DNA from: Chlorobiaceae bacterium
Lineage (GTDB): Bacteria; Bacteroidota; Chlorobiia; Chlorobiales; Chlorobiaceae
DNA length: 36,535 bases
Assembly (NCBI GenBank): GCA_013334925.1
Contig: JAAXWP010000030.1
Coordinates: 1 to 36,535, forward strand
Reading direction: 5' to 3'
The translations under genes were made by a program, and so were the position numbers. A model generated the notes under the pieces. The model saw only the letters and a program-made list of their open reading frames with translations. It was not told the DNA's origin and made no database searches. This document shows, one piece after another, positions 1 to 9,776 of the stretch. The first letter of the stretch is position 1; each line of letters begins with the position of its first letter.

Positions 1-733
1 GGATGTCGCCGAACAGGTTGCTCGTCACGATGACGTCGAACTGCTTCGGGTTGCGCACGATCTGCATGGCGGCGTTGTCGACGTACATGTCGGCAAGCTC
101 GATCTCCGGGAAATCCTTGTGGACTTCATGGACGATGTTGCGCCAGAACTGCGAGACCTCCAGCACGTTGGCCTTGTCGATCGACGTGACCCTCACGTTG
201 CCGCGCTTCTGCGCAGCTTCGAATGCCAGGCGCGCGATACGCTCGACTTCGTAGCGTTCGTAGACCATGGTGTTCCAGCCACGGTTCTCGTCATATCCTC
301 TCGGCTGACCGAAGTAGATGCCGCCGGTCAGCTCCCTGAACACCACGAAATCGGTGCCCTGGACCACTTCCGGTTTCAGCGTCGATGCGTCGAGCAGGGC
401 GTCGTAAACCTTCGCAGGGCGGAGGTTTGCGAACAGGCCGAGCTCCTTGCGGATTTTCAGCAGTGCCGCTTCCGGCTTCTCTGCGTGAGGCAGGTTTTCC
501 CATTTGGGACCACCCACGGCACCCAGCAGTACGGCATCCGCGCTTTTGCAGGCCTCGAGCGTCTCGTCAGTCAGCATGCTGCCGTGCACATCGTAGGATG
601 CGCCACCGAAGAGGTGCTCTTCTACCCTGAAGGTGAAGTCGTGCTTTTTCGCTACAGCGCTCAGTACCTCGAGGGCGCCGGCCACCACTTCGGGGCCGAT
701 GCCGTCACCAGGTATGGAGACAATTTTATACAT
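1..733 (-). CDS. leuB: 3-isopropylmalate dehydrogenase, N-terminal part (runs off window)
   Basis: This enzyme carries out the NAD-dependent oxidative decarboxylation of 3-isopropylmalate, the third step of leucine synthesis in the cytoplasm. The reverse strand from 733 starts MYKIVSIPGDGIGPEV, the family's N-terminal signature. It continues with LLGAVGGPKW, FVVFRELTGGIYFG and, near the edge, VTSNLFGDI, all typical of isocitrate/isopropylmalate dehydrogenases. About 244 of the usual ~350 residues are present, and the C-terminus lies left of base 1. The gene starts 13 nt after the ilvC stop, so it is the last visible gene of the ilv operon. The choice of LeuB over isocitrate or tartrate dehydrogenase rests on the operon context and the REL(T)GG motif. 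Confidence 0.95.
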   Translation of the reverse strand, partial: MYKIVSIPGDGIGPEVVAGALEVLSAVAKKHDFTFRVEEHLFGGASYDVHGSMLTDETLEACKSADAVLLGAVGGPKWENLPHAEKPEAALLKIRKELGLFANLRPAKVYDALLDASTLKPEVVQGTDFVVFRELTGGIYFGQPRGYDENRGWNTMVYERYEVERIARLAFEAAQKRGNVRVTSIDKANVLEVSQFWRNIVHEVHKDFPEIELADMYVDNAAMQIVRNPKQFDVIVTSNLFGDI

Positions 734-746
734 GGCTCTCCCTGAT

Positions 747-1745
747 TTACTTCTTCTTGAGCCAGCTCATCATCTCACGGAGCTTCGCACCGACCTTCTC
801 GATCGGATGGTTGCGGTTGCTCTCGCGGAGGCTGTTCAGGTTGTTGTAACCCGAGTTGCACTCGTCGATGAACTCCTTGGCGAAACGGCCGTCCTGGACC
901 TCTTCGAGGATCTTTTTCATCTCGGCCTTCACGGCGGAGGTGATGAGGCGCGGGCCACGGGTCATGCCGCCGTATTCTGCGGTATCGCTGACCGAGTAGT
1001 TCATGCGGGACAGGCCACCTTCATAATAGAGGTCGACGATGAGCTTCAGCTCGTGCATGCACTCGAAGTAGGCGAGTTCCGGCGGATAACCGGCTTCGGT
1101 CAGGGTTTCGAAACCGCACTTGATCAGCTCGGCCGAACCGCCGCACAGGACGGCCTGCTCGCCGAAGAGGTCGGTTTCGGTCTCGTCCTTGAAGTTGGTC
1201 TCGATGACGCCGGCTTTGGTGCCGCCGAGGCCTTTTGCCCAGGCCAGAGCCTGCGCCTTGGCATCGCCGGTGAAGTCCTGGTGCACGGCGATGAGGCACG
1301 GCACGCCGTTGCCTTCGGTGAAGGTCCTGCGGACCAGGTGGCCGGGGCTCTTCGGAGCGATCATGATGACGTTGACGTCAGCCGGAGGCACGATCTGCTT
1401 GTAATGGATATTGAAACCGTGACCGAAAGCGAGCGTGCTGCCCGATTTCATGTTCGGAGCGATCTCGTTGTCGTAGACGCTCTTCTGCGTCTGGTCGGGC
1501 AGGAGCACCATGATGACGTCAGCCCATTTGACCGCATCGGCGACGGATTCGACCCTGAGGCCGGCCTCACGTGCCTTTGCGCAGGAAGAGCTGTCCGAGC
1601 GAAGGCCGACGCAGACGTTCAAGCCGCTGTCCTTCAGGTTCAGGGCATGGGCGTGACCCTGGCTGCCGTAGCCGAGGACGGCGATATTCTTGTTCTGCAG
1701 TACTGCCAGATCGGCATCCTGCTCATAAAAGACGTTCATTGACAT
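747..1745 (-). CDS. ilvC: Ketol-acid reductoisomerase
   Basis: IlvC converts 2-acetolactate (or acetohydroxybutyrate) to the 2,3-dihydroxy acid using NAD(P)H and Mg2+. The 332-residue protein has the length of a class I enzyme. The Rossmann motif [17 protein letters not shown] sits near residues 26-42, and the C-terminal knotted domain carries the acidic metal site around ETDLFGEQ and the block [10 protein letters not shown] second possible Met lies two codons inside the chosen start. The gene follows ilvN by 34 nt and precedes leuB by 13 nt, so it is co-transcribed with them. Confidence 0.97.
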   Translation of the reverse strand: MSMNVFYEQDADLAVLQNKNIAVLGYGSQGHAHALNLKDSGLNVCVGLRSDSSSCAKAREAGLRVESVADAVKWADVIMVLLPDQTQKSVYDNEIAPNMKSGSTLAFGHGFNIHYKQIVPPADVNVIMIAPKSPGHLVRRTFTEGNGVPCLIAVHQDFTGDAKAQALAWAKGLGGTKAGVIETNFKDETETDLFGEQAVLCGGSAELIKCGFETLTEAGYPPELAYFECMHELKLIVDLYYEGGLSRMNYSVSDTAEYGGMTRGPRLITSAVKAEMKKILEEVQDGRFAKEFIDECNSGYNNLNSLRESNRNHPIEKVGAKLREMMSWLKKK

Positions 1746-1779
1746 ATGTTTGACTGTTTTTAGGCGTACGTAAAAAAAA

Positions 1780-2259
1780 TCAATTATCGCCGCGGTGAAT
1801 GGCTACCGCGCCGGAACGTGCGAGTTCCCGGATGCCGAAAGGCCTGAAAAGATCGATGGCTGTGTTGATCTTGTCCGGGGAACCGATGACCTCAATAGTA
1901 ATGGATTTTTGTTTGATATCCACGACTTTTCCCTTAAAAACATTGGTCAGCTCGAAAATCTCATGCTGCGTAGTTTTGGACATCTTCAGGCTCATCAGCA
2001 GCAGTTCACGCTCCACATGAGGCTGATGGGTCAGGTCGGTCACCTTGATGGTATCGACCAGACGATTGAGCTGTTTGAGCACCTGGCTGATGATCCGATC
2101 CTCGCCACGGGTGACGATGGTCATGCGTGAGATTTCCGGATCTTCGGTTTCGCCGATGGAGATGCTCTCGAGGTTGAAACCGCGAGCACTGAACATTGCC
2201 GCGACCCGGTTCAGCGTGCCGAACTTGTTTTCGACCAGTACAGAGATGATATGTTTCAT
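1780..2259 (-). CDS. ilvN: Acetolactate synthase small (regulatory) subunit
   Basis: This is the regulatory subunit of acetohydroxyacid synthase, which conveys feedback inhibition by branched-chain amino acids. The 159-residue length is normal for the family. An ACT domain occupies residues ~3-75 ([20 protein letters not shown], then [11 protein letters not shown]), and the C-terminal ALS_ss_C domain ends in [13 protein letters not shown]. It lies 5 nt downstream of ilvB, which supports translational coupling and a stoichiometric complex with the catalytic subunit. Confidence 0.96.
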   Translation of the reverse strand: MKHIISVLVENKFGTLNRVAAMFSARGFNLESISIGETEDPEISRMTIVTRGEDRIISQVLKQLNRLVDTIKVTDLTHQPHVERELLLMSLKMSKTTQHEIFELTNVFKGKVVDIKQKSITIEVIGSPDKINTAIDLFRPFGIRELARSGAVAIHRGDN

Positions 2260-2264
2260 AACGC

Positions 2265-3986
2265 TTAAACCATAGTTTTGGGATTCAGCCTGGCAAGCAG
2301 CATGTCGGAGATCGACGCACCAGCCGGGACCATCGGGAACACCATGTCTCTTCTGACAACCCTGAAATCGACCAGCATCGGGCCGTCGTTGTAAGCGAGC
2401 GCTTCAGCGATCGCCTTGCGTGCAGCTTCCGGATTGTCGGCGCTCATCGCGCGGCAACCGAAGGCTTCGGCGACCCTGACGAAGTCCGGGTTGCTCGCTT
2501 CCAGATCGGTGAACGAGTACTTCTCCTTGTGGAAGAGCTCCTGCCACTGGCGAACCATGCCGAGATAGCTGTTGTTCATCAGGAAAATCTTGATCGGCAG
2601 CTTGTGGTACACCGCCGTCACGAGCTCCTGGATGTTCATCATGAAACCGCCGTCACCGCAGATGGTGATCACCGGACGGTCGGTCACGCCGAAAGCCGCT
2701 CCGATGGTCGCCGGCAGTCCAAAGCCCATGGTGCCGAGTCCACCGCTCGTGATGATCGAACGCGGTTCGGTGAACTTGTAGTACTGTGCGGTCCACATCT
2801 GGTGCTGGCCGACGTCGGTCACGATGACTGCGTGGCCTTTGGTCTGTTTCGAGACCTCGTCGATGACGAACTCGGTCTTGAGCGAATCTGGCTCGACCGT
2901 GTAGTCCATCGGGCACTGCTTGCGCCATGCCTCGATCTCTGCGAGCCATGCGCTGTGGTCCTCCTTCGCTTTCGGCAGTTCCAGCAGGATCGATTCGAGG
3001 AAGTCCCTGGCATCGCCGACCACCGGGAGGTCGACCTTGACGTTCTTGTCGACGTTGGTCGGATCGATATCGTTATGGATCTTCTTGGCCTGCGTGGCGA
3101 AGGTCTCGATCTTGCCGGTAACCCGGTCGTCGAACCTCGCTCCGACAGCGATCAGGAGATCACAGTTATTGACCGCCTGGTTTGCCCAGAAGGTGCCGTG
3201 CATACCGAGCATGCCCATCGACAGCGGATGATCGCCCGGGAACGCACCAAGGCCCTGGAGGGTCATGGTGATGGGGATCTGCTGTTCGACGGCGATCCTG
3301 AAGAGCGCCTCCGTGGCGCCGGCCGTGATGACACCGCCACCGATATAGAAGAGCGGGCGTTTCGCCTTGGCGATCATTTTGGCCGCCTTGCTCACCTGGT
3401 TGGCATGGCACTTGACAGTCGGCTTGAAACCGCGGATGTCGACGCTTTCCGGCCATTCGAACACGCACTCTGCGGCCAGGACGTCTTTCGGCATGTCGAC
3501 CAGCACCGGGCCCGGCCGTCCGGTCGTGGCGAGGTAGAATGCCTTGCGGATGGTGAGTGCAAGCTCCCTGACATCCTTGACCAGGAAGTTGTGCTTGGTG
3601 ATCGGGCGTGTGATGCCGACGATGTCAGCCTCCTGGAACGCATCGTTGCCGATGAGCGTGCTCGGAACCTGGCCGGTGAACACCACCATCGGCGTGGAGT
3701 CCATGTAGGCGTTGGTGATGCCGGTGACGGTATTGGTCGCACCGGGGCCGGAGGTGACGAGCACGACTCCCGGCCTGCCGGTCGCACGGGCGTAGCCCTC
3801 GGCCATATGGGTTGCACCCTGTTCGTGGCGCACGAGGACATGCTTGATGTCCTTGACGTCGTGCAGGGTTTCATAGACCTTCAGCAGGGCCCCGCCGGGG
3901 TAGCCGAAGATGCAGTCGACGTTTTCACGCCGCAGACTCTCGAAAAATATCTCGGATCCGTTCAGTTTCTGTCCGGGTTCATGCAT
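2265..3986 (-). CDS. ilvB: Acetolactate synthase large (catalytic) subunit
   Basis: This thiamine-diphosphate and FAD enzyme condenses two pyruvates (or pyruvate plus 2-oxobutyrate), the first shared step of valine, leucine and isoleucine synthesis. The 573 residues show the three-domain TPP-enzyme plan. The N-terminal pyrimidine-binding domain has FGYPGGALLKVYETL and the catalytic Glu in RHEQGATHMAEGYAR. The middle FAD-binding domain follows. The C-terminal PP domain carries GDGGFMMNIQELVTAVYHKL with the GDG...N Mg-TPP motif. It is 22 nt after ilvD and 5 nt before ilvN. Confidence 0.97.
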   Translation of the reverse strand: MHEPGQKLNGSEIFFESLRRENVDCIFGYPGGALLKVYETLHDVKDIKHVLVRHEQGATHMAEGYARATGRPGVVLVTSGPGATNTVTGITNAYMDSTPMVVFTGQVPSTLIGNDAFQEADIVGITRPITKHNFLVKDVRELALTIRKAFYLATTGRPGPVLVDMPKDVLAAECVFEWPESVDIRGFKPTVKCHANQVSKAAKMIAKAKRPLFYIGGGVITAGATEALFRIAVEQQIPITMTLQGLGAFPGDHPLSMGMLGMHGTFWANQAVNNCDLLIAVGARFDDRVTGKIETFATQAKKIHNDIDPTNVDKNVKVDLPVVGDARDFLESILLELPKAKEDHSAWLAEIEAWRKQCPMDYTVEPDSLKTEFVIDEVSKQTKGHAVIVTDVGQHQMWTAQYYKFTEPRSIITSGGLGTMGFGLPATIGAAFGVTDRPVITICGDGGFMMNIQELVTAVYHKLPIKIFLMNNSYLGMVRQWQELFHKEKYSFTDLEASNPDFVRVAEAFGCRAMSADNPEAARKAIAEALAYNDGPMLVDFRVVRRDMVFPMVPAGASISDMLLARLNPKTMV

Positions 3987-4008
3987 GGTTCGAACAATTT
4001 GGTTCAGA

Positions 4009-5691
4009 TTAACACTTTGGTTTCAGGATTGCCCCCGTATTGGCCGATGTCACCATCTGGGCGTATCGGGCGAGGTAGCCTTTCCTGATTTTTGGCTCGA
4101 ATGGCGGCAGCGCCGCGATCCTTTCGGCGATCGTCTGTTCGTCGAGATCGACCGTCATCGACCGGGCCGGGATATCGATGGTGATCGTGTCGCCGGTTTT
4201 CAGGGCCGCGATCGGACCTCCATCGGCGGCTTCCGGAGAAACATGTCCGATGCAGGCACCTCTCGAACCACCGGAGAAACGGCCGTCGGTGATCAGGGCT
4301 ACCGAGTCCCCAAGCCCGCGACCCATGATGGCGCTGGTGGGCGAGAGCATCTCAGGCATGCCGGGGCCGCCGCGAGGTCCTTCGTAACGGATGACCACGA
4401 TATCTCCCGACTTGACGTCTCCGCCCATGATACCGGCGATGGCGTCATCCTGGCAGTCGTACACTTTCGCCGGACCGGTATGCTTCATCATAGAGGGGCT
4501 CACTGCGCCCGTCTTGACAACAGCGCCGTTCGGTGCGAGGTTCCCGTAGAGCACGCAGAGGCCGCCGCTCGCGGAGTAGGGGTCGGATACCGTGCGGATA
4601 ACCTTGCGATCCTTCACCTCGGCGTCGGCAATGTTCTCGCCCAGCGATTTTCCGGTAACGGTCGGCGCCGAGAGGTCGAGCAGGCCGTCGACCGTCGAAA
4701 GCTCCTTCAGGATTGCCGAGATACCGCCTGCGCGGTCGACATCCTCGATGTGCACTTCGGTCGTGGCCGGGCTCACCTTGCAGATGTAAGGGGTACGTGC
4801 CGACAGGCCGTTCAGTTCGGCGAAATCGAACTCGAGCTCCGCCTCGTTGGCGATGGCCAGCGTGTGCAGGATGGTGTTGGTGCTGCCACCCATGGCGAAA
4901 TCGAGTGCAAAAGCGTTGAGCAATGCACGACGGGTGAGGATGTCCCTCGGACGGACCTCATCGCGGACCAGGTCGACGATGCGCTTCGATGCGTTCTTCA
5001 CCAGCTCGAGCCTTCTCGGGTCGACAGCGAGGATGGTGCCGTTGCCGGGCAGCGCGAAACCGAGCGCTTCGCAGAGGCAGTTCATCGAGTTCGCGGTAAA
5101 CATGCCGGAGCAGGAGCCGCAACCCGGGCAGCCGCTCTCTTCGATGGTGCAGAGCTCCTCCTCGTTGATCTCACCGGTGCTGAATTTACCGACAGCCTCG
5201 AAGACGGAGATGAGGTCGACCTTCTTGCCCGAAGGGGTGTGGCCGGCCTGCATGGGACCGCCGGAAACGAAAATGACCGGTACATTGGTGCGCAGTGCGC
5301 CCATCATCATGCCGGGAGTGATCTTGTCGCAGTTCGGAATGCAGACCAGGCCGTCAAGGCGATGCGCCTCGACCATGGTCTCGACCGAGTCTGCGATGAT
5401 TTCACGGCTGGCGAGCGAGTACCGCATGCCGACATGGCCCATGGCGATGCCGTCGCAGACGCCGATGGTGTTGAATTCGAAAGGAACACCTCCTGCTTCG
5501 CGCACGGCCTCCTTGGCGATCCTGCCAAGCTCCTGAAGGTGTGCATGGCCAGGAATCAGCTCGTTGAAAGAGTTGCAGATGCCGATGAAGGGTTTCGAAA
5601 AGTCGTTTTTCGAGCGGACAGCTCCGGTCGCCTTGAGCAGGCTGCGGTGCGGCGCTTTTTCAAATCCTTTCTTTATGGTGTCAGATCTCAT
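4009..5691 (-). CDS. ilvD: Dihydroxy-acid dehydratase
   Basis: IlvD dehydrates 2,3-dihydroxy acids to the 2-oxo acids that precede valine and isoleucine, using an Fe-S cluster. The 560-residue length is usual. Cluster ligands are visible in [10 protein letters not shown], in [13 protein letters not shown] and in [16 protein letters not shown]. The C-terminal half has [20 protein letters not shown]. This is the first gene of the leftward ilvDBNC-leuB operon, so the operon's promoter should lie in 5692-6246. Fe-S dehydratases are oxygen-labile, which fits an anaerobe. Confidence 0.97.
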   Translation of the reverse strand: MRSDTIKKGFEKAPHRSLLKATGAVRSKNDFSKPFIGICNSFNELIPGHAHLQELGRIAKEAVREAGGVPFEFNTIGVCDGIAMGHVGMRYSLASREIIADSVETMVEAHRLDGLVCIPNCDKITPGMMMGALRTNVPVIFVSGGPMQAGHTPSGKKVDLISVFEAVGKFSTGEINEEELCTIEESGCPGCGSCSGMFTANSMNCLCEALGFALPGNGTILAVDPRRLELVKNASKRIVDLVRDEVRPRDILTRRALLNAFALDFAMGGSTNTILHTLAIANEAELEFDFAELNGLSARTPYICKVSPATTEVHIEDVDRAGGISAILKELSTVDGLLDLSAPTVTGKSLGENIADAEVKDRKVIRTVSDPYSASGGLCVLYGNLAPNGAVVKTGAVSPSMMKHTGPAKVYDCQDDAIAGIMGGDVKSGDIVVIRYEGPRGGPGMPEMLSPTSAIMGRGLGDSVALITDGRFSGGSRGACIGHVSPEAADGGPIAALKTGDTITIDIPARSMTVDLDEQTIAERIAALPPFEPKIRKGYLARYAQMVTSANTGAILKPKC

Positions 5692-6246
5692 CGAAGTAGC
5701 TGGTTAACGGTTGAAAACAAAAAAACAGAGCCCCTGGCCTGCCTGTCCCGAAGCCTTGGAGTCTGAGTATTATCAAGTTGAATACGATGGACTTGGGAAA
5801 GGCCTGACGGGTCAGGATACAGGAATGATTACCTGTACTACGGATAGTACGGAAATTACGGAAGCGATGCCGATGAGGAGATTGAACGGATGATGCAGAG
5901 GCGAGCGGCTGACTGCCATCGACGGGACATGGCACCCGGAATCAAAGGAGCTATGGTTGGTCAGAGACGGCATTGCAATTGATCGGTTGTCGGCACGAAT
6001 GTAAGGAAATTGGAGTCAAGTTACATTTTCCCCGATATTAAGTCAAGGACTGAGTGAAAAATTCCCTTTTTTCACCTTCTTCACGCTGTTTCTGTCTGTT
6101 CACCTGGCAAGCGCCGGAAAGGCAGCTTCGGAAAAAGTGTGTTATCTTGTTGTGTAAGGATGGTGTAAAAAGTTAAAAATCCTATTTTTAAGAAAGTCGG
6201 CCAACTCGTTCATGCTGCTCATTGCAACCATTTAAATGTCAGCGTC
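5692..6246. other. Divergent intergenic region upstream of ilvD and 6247
   Basis: This 555-bp non-coding stretch must contain the promoter of the leftward ilv operon and of the rightward gene at 6247. It contains a short perfect dyad CCTGAC-GG-GTCAGG (5803-5816). It also contains three copies of TACGGA at exact 9-bp spacing (5839, 5848, 5857), which belong to a tyrosine/glycine-rich broken reading frame listed separately. No clear attenuator, T-box or terminator was seen. Confidence 0.6.
5818..5982 (+). pseudogene. Possible remnant of a Tyr/Gly-rich protein C-terminus
   Basis: Read from 5818, one frame gives YRNDYLYYG, then an in-frame TAG, then YGNYGSDADEEIERMMQRR, and ends at TGA 5980-5982. 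The YYG-YG-NYG pattern followed by a charged tail resembles the tyrosine-cluster tails of bacterial tyrosine autokinases. No upstream frame continues it, so at most this is a fragment. The protein-like composition across the stop is the only evidence, and chance is possible. Confidence 0.25.
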
Positions 6247-7830
6247 ATGTTCACTCTTCAGTCCCCGTTCCCGCAGGATCTCCCTTCGTTTTTTCTTCTT
6301 CTGAGCCTCGTCGGTTTTTTTCTGGTACTGGGTGAACTGCTGACCAGAAAGTTCGGTGTGAATGCGCTGGTGGTCAGAAAGGTACTGCATCTCGGCATGG
6401 GGGTCGTGATTTTCTTCATTCCCACCTATTTTCAGTCCAACTTCTATCCTGCTGTCGCTGCCGTGCTGTTTACCGCGCTTGGCGGCCTGAGCCTCAGGGC
6501 GGGTCTTTTGCGTTCGCTGCATGGAGAGTCTGAAAATACCTGCACGGATGAAGATGGGCCGGTCATCAGTTACGGTCCGGTGCTGTTTCCTCTGGCGTTC
6601 CTCATCCTCGTTCTTGTCTTGTGGGATGGACATCTCTGGGCCCTCCGGACCTCGATGCTGGTGATGGGAATCGGCGATGCTCTTGCCGCGCTGGTTGGTA
6701 CCGCGTTTGGGGGTCGTCATATCGAGCACATGACCAGGAGCTCCAAAACGGTAGAAGGTTCGCTCGCCATGTTTATATCGAGCTTCGTCATCCTCTCGGT
6801 CTCCCTGTTTCTTTTCCGGGAATCGTTTACCGGCGGTCTTGCAGGAAAGCCAGTATGGGAGCTCATAGCCCTGGCTCTTCTGCTCTCGCTTGTTGCCACG
6901 GGAGTCGAGGCACTGCTTTCGTATGGTCTCGACAATCTGTTCATTCCACTCTCGATCGCCTATGTACTATATGTAGTAGACATCAATCGCATGGTAACGC
7001 TCGAGGGTTTCCTGATCGGTGGCCTTTTTGCACTGTTGCTCGCACTGTTCTCGATCAAAGTCAAGTTTCTGACCAACAGTGGTGCCACGGCGACCTTCCT
7101 GCTCGGGACCAACATTTTCGGTGTGGGTGGCATGGTCTGGACCGTTCCGCTGCTGACTTTTTACCTGCTCTCCTCGGTACTCTCCAAGCTGGGCCGGAAA
7201 CGCAAGGCGAAGTTCGATCTCGTTTTCGAGAAGGGTTCGCAGAGAGATGCCGATCAGGTTTATGCCAATGGTGGAGTTGCCTGGATCATGATGGTGATCT
7301 TTTCACTTACCAACGATCCCTATATCTTTTTCTCATACCTCGGCACCCTGGCAGCTGTGCAGGCCGATACCTGGGCAACCGAAATCGGTACGATGTGGCC
7401 CAACCCAAAAGCCCGTCTGATCACCACCTTGCGGGAAGTTCCCGTGGGTACGTCGGGCGGTGTCTCCATTCCCGGTACGTCGGCTTCCTTCATCGGCTCG
7501 CTGCTCATCTGTGGGAGCGCGGCGCTCATGAATGTCGGATGGATCAATGAGGTGGGTATACTCAAGTCGCTGCTGGTCATCGGTATCGCCGGTCTGTTCG
7601 CAAGTCTCGTCGACAGTTTTTTCGGCGCGACGTTTCAGGCGCAGTACTATGATCCTATCAGAGACAAAGTTACCGAGCGCACACACAGCACCGCGGCAGA
7701 TGGCAGCAAGGTAAAAAACGAACTTATCAAAGGTTATCATTTTGTGAACAACGATCTGGTCAATACATTGTGTGCTATATCGGGTTCTGCCGTGGCGTAT
7801 TTTGTTGTACAGAACCTGGCAGCCTTTTAA
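6247..7830 (+). CDS. Fused phytol-kinase-like / DUF92 (phytyl-phosphate kinase-like) membrane protein
   Basis: This 527-residue polytopic membrane protein carries two kinase-like domains. Residues ~1-225 resemble the CTP-dependent dolichol/phytol kinase family (VTE5-like), with MGIGDALAALVGTAFGGRH and the KTVEGS motif at its end. Residues ~245-520 are DUF92 (VTE6-like), with QADTWATEIG, then VPVGTSGGVSIPGTSASFIG and the conserved LVDSFFGATFQ. In plants and cyanobacteria these two activities successively phosphorylate phytol to phytyl phosphate and phytyl diphosphate. The fusion suggests salvage of free phytol or another prenyl alcohol in a phototroph; this is inferred from the family and not shown. 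tolQ begins 24 nt downstream, so the genes may share a transcript. Confidence 0.85.
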   Translation: MFTLQSPFPQDLPSFFLLLSLVGFFLVLGELLTRKFGVNALVVRKVLHLGMGVVIFFIPTYFQSNFYPAVAAVLFTALGGLSLRAGLLRSLHGESENTCTDEDGPVISYGPVLFPLAFLILVLVLWDGHLWALRTSMLVMGIGDALAALVGTAFGGRHIEHMTRSSKTVEGSLAMFISSFVILSVSLFLFRESFTGGLAGKPVWELIALALLLSLVATGVEALLSYGLDNLFIPLSIAYVLYVVDINRMVTLEGFLIGGLFALLLALFSIKVKFLTNSGATATFLLGTNIFGVGGMVWTVPLLTFYLLSSVLSKLGRKRKAKFDLVFEKGSQRDADQVYANGGVAWIMMVIFSLTNDPYIFFSYLGTLAAVQADTWATEIGTMWPNPKARLITTLREVPVGTSGGVSIPGTSASFIGSLLICGSAALMNVGWINEVGILKSLLVIGIAGLFASLVDSFFGATFQAQYYDPIRDKVTERTHSTAADGSKVKNELIKGYHFVNNDLVNTLCAISGSAVAYFVVQNLAAF

Positions 7831-7854
7831 CCATATCTACACAGCGAGCTGATC

Positions 7855-8514
7855 ATGACTGAAAATGCCGGTACCGGAATCTTTTCCATGCTGACAGGCT
7901 CAGGACCTGTCGTGCTTTTTGTTCTCGGAATCCTGATCATCTTTTCGGTTCTCTCCTGGGCAATTATCGCCCTCAAGTTCGGCTCCGTCAGGAAATCGAT
8001 GCAGGAGTCGCAGGACTTCCTCGATTCGTTCTTCGATGTGCAGAACGTCGATCGTCTGTTCGCATCGAGCGAAAATTTCCGGAACGGTTCTCTGCCGCGT
8101 GTATTTCGCGCCGGTTACATCGAGTACAGTTCCATGCGCGACAAGACCGCGCCGGCTCAGCTCAGGGAGCGTATCTCGCTTGCCATCAAGCGCGAAGTCA
8201 ACGCCGAGAGCAAGCGATTGACCCACCTGGTGCCGTTTCTGGCGACGGTTGGCAATACGGCACCTTTTATCGGCCTGTTCGGTACGGTGTGGGGGATCAT
8301 GAGTTCGTTCCAGAACATCGGTCTCATGAAATCCGCATCCCTTGCCGCCGTGGCTCCGGGCATCTCAGAGGCGCTCATCGCAACGGCGACCGGTCTGGTG
8401 GCGGCTATTCCGGCCGTCATGGGGTACAACTACCTCACGCAGAAGATCGGTCAGCTCGAGCGTGATCTCGAGGACTTCGGTCCCGACTTCATCGATGCCT
8501 ATCTCAACCAGTAA
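7855..8514 (+). CDS. tolQ: TolQ/ExbB-type proton channel protein
   Basis: This inner-membrane subunit of the Tol-Pal energy-transducing motor uses the proton gradient with TolR to energise TolA. The 219-residue protein has three hydrophobic segments: ~15-38 (GPVVLFVLGILIIFSVLSWA) and two in the C-terminal half. The MotA/TolQ/ExbB signature TVGNTAPFIGLFGTVWGIM is followed by PGISEALIATATGLVAAIPAV. It heads the tol operon, with the ExbD/TolR gene 15 nt downstream. TolQ is preferred over ExbB because tolB, pal and cpoB follow. Confidence 0.93.
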   Translation: MTENAGTGIFSMLTGSGPVVLFVLGILIIFSVLSWAIIALKFGSVRKSMQESQDFLDSFFDVQNVDRLFASSENFRNGSLPRVFRAGYIEYSSMRDKTAPAQLRERISLAIKREVNAESKRLTHLVPFLATVGNTAPFIGLFGTVWGIMSSFQNIGLMKSASLAAVAPGISEALIATATGLVAAIPAVMGYNYLTQKIGQLERDLEDFGPDFIDAYLNQ

Positions 8515-8529
8515 CCGGGGGTCCGCACA

Positions 8530-8949
8530 ATGATGACCGGACAGAAAACCAGGCTGATGAGCGAAATCAACGTGACGCCGTTTGTCGACGTCATGCTGGT
8601 GCTGCTTGTCATATTCATGGTGACGGCGCCCATGATGACCAGCGGAGTGAAGGTTGACGTGCCCCAGACCTCGCACGAAAGGATGGATATCGATTCGAAG
8701 GCGCTGGTGGTCAGTGTCGATGCGTCACGCAGGGTCACCATCAATGATTTTCAGCTCGCTCCCGAGGATCTGACATCCCAGCTTCCCAGGATTCTCGAAT
8801 CGAAGCAGGCCGAGGAGGTTTATCTGAAGGCTGACAGGTCTCTGCCGTATGGTTTTGTCATGTCGGTCATGGCCTCCATACGAGAAGCAGGTGTCGAAAA
8901 AATCGGCATGGTAACAGAACCTGTCCAGACCCAGGACAAGAAACGTTGA
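8530..8949 (+). CDS. tolR: TolR/ExbD biopolymer transport protein
   Basis: TolR partners TolQ in the proton-driven motor. The 139-residue protein has one transmembrane helix at ~17-36 in the signature SEINVTPFVDVMLVLLVIFM, where Asp20 is the conserved proton-carrying residue, followed by a periplasmic domain (VYLKADRSLPYGFVMSVMASIREAG). A GGGGG stretch precedes the ATG. The stop codon TGA (8947-8949) overlaps a TTG that could open the next frame, but a better start lies at 8967. Confidence 0.93.
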   Translation: MMTGQKTRLMSEINVTPFVDVMLVLLVIFMVTAPMMTSGVKVDVPQTSHERMDIDSKALVVSVDASRRVTINDFQLAPEDLTSQLPRILESKQAEEVYLKADRSLPYGFVMSVMASIREAGVEKIGMVTEPVQTQDKKR

Positions 8950-8966
8950 GACCCCCGGACCTTGAT

Positions 8967-9776
8967 ATGAGCATAAGGGATGAACTGAAGCAGGAGCAGA
9001 AGCGATTTACCAGGTGGATCGGTATAGCCGCCCTGGGGCATGTTGCTGTAGTCGTGCTGTCGATTCTGTTGCAGATTTACTGGGCTCACACCCATCCTCC
9101 GCTCAAAGTGGTCAGCGTCAGTCTTGTTACCCTGCCTGGCGCACCAGGCCCGGCTGGTGGACCTGCATCTCTTCCCGAGCCGGAACCAGCACCGGTAAAG
9201 GAAGCACCTGAGCCTAAAGCTCCCGAACCGCCGGCTCCGAAAAAGGTTTCTGAACCTGCAGTTACGAAGAAGACGGTTCCAGTCGAAAATGCCAAAGCGG
9301 AAAAACAGCGCCTCGAAGAAGCACTGTCGAAACTCAAACAGAAGGCCGACAGCCGTCAGCAGTCACAGAATATCGGTAATGCTCTGGCCAACCTCCAGAA
9401 GAAGGTCGCCTCTCAGGGCAGCGGTGGTGCTCATGGCAGTGGTACCGGTGGTGGTGGCGGGCTTTACGGACCCGGCGGCGGCGCATCTGATCCCTACAAA
9501 TCCAAAATTGCCGATATTATTCAGAACAACTGGCAGTTCTCGAGCCAACTGCTCAGAAGCACTAAGGGAATGGAGGTCTATGTTGCCATCAACATTCTTC
9601 CTGACGGCACGATATCCCAGATTCGTTATGACCGCAAGGCACCAAGCGAATATCTGAACAACTCTGTGAAACTGGCATTGCAGAAATCGAGTCCGTTGCC
9701 TGCCATACCAAGGGAATATGGATCACGTTCACTCTGGGTAGGCTTTGTGTTCACTCCAGAGGGGGTGTCGCAGTAA
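8967..9776 (+). CDS. tolA: TolA/TonB-like energy transducer
   Basis: This periplasm-spanning protein links the TolQR motor to the outer membrane. The start MSIRDELKQEQ at 8967 is preferred to an upstream in-frame TTG at 8946. A single transmembrane anchor lies at ~20-40. A proline-rich stretch (EPEPAPVKEAPEPKAPEPPAP) and a charged coiled-coil-like segment follow. Next come a glycine-rich linker and a C-terminal TonB-type domain with AINILPDGTISQIRYDRKAP and LPAIPREYGS. The C-domain reads as TonB_C, so the TolA call depends on operon position; a TonB role for a transporter is the alternative. Confidence 0.85.
   Translation: MSIRDELKQEQKRFTRWIGIAALGHVAVVVLSILLQIYWAHTHPPLKVVSVSLVTLPGAPGPAGGPASLPEPEPAPVKEAPEPKAPEPPAPKKVSEPAVTKKTVPVENAKAEKQRLEEALSKLKQKADSRQQSQNIGNALANLQKKVASQGSGGAHGSGTGGGGGLYGPGGGASDPYKSKIADIIQNNWQFSSQLLRSTKGMEVYVAINILPDGTISQIRYDRKAPSEYLNNSVKLALQKSSPLPAIPREYGSRSLWVGFVFTPEGVSQ

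Noticed and set aside
633-1742. A 369-codon open frame antisense to ilvC and leuB
   Set aside because: It overlaps two recognisable genes on the opposite strand and has no motif.
2529-4088. A 519-codon open frame antisense to ilvB
   Set aside because: Same reasoning: composition bias and full overlap with a certain gene.
3910-5766. A 618-codon open frame on the plus strand, antisense to ilvD
   Set aside because: It is a shadow of ilvD in GC-rich codon context, rich in Arg, Asp and His, with no domain; ilvD is certain on the other strand.
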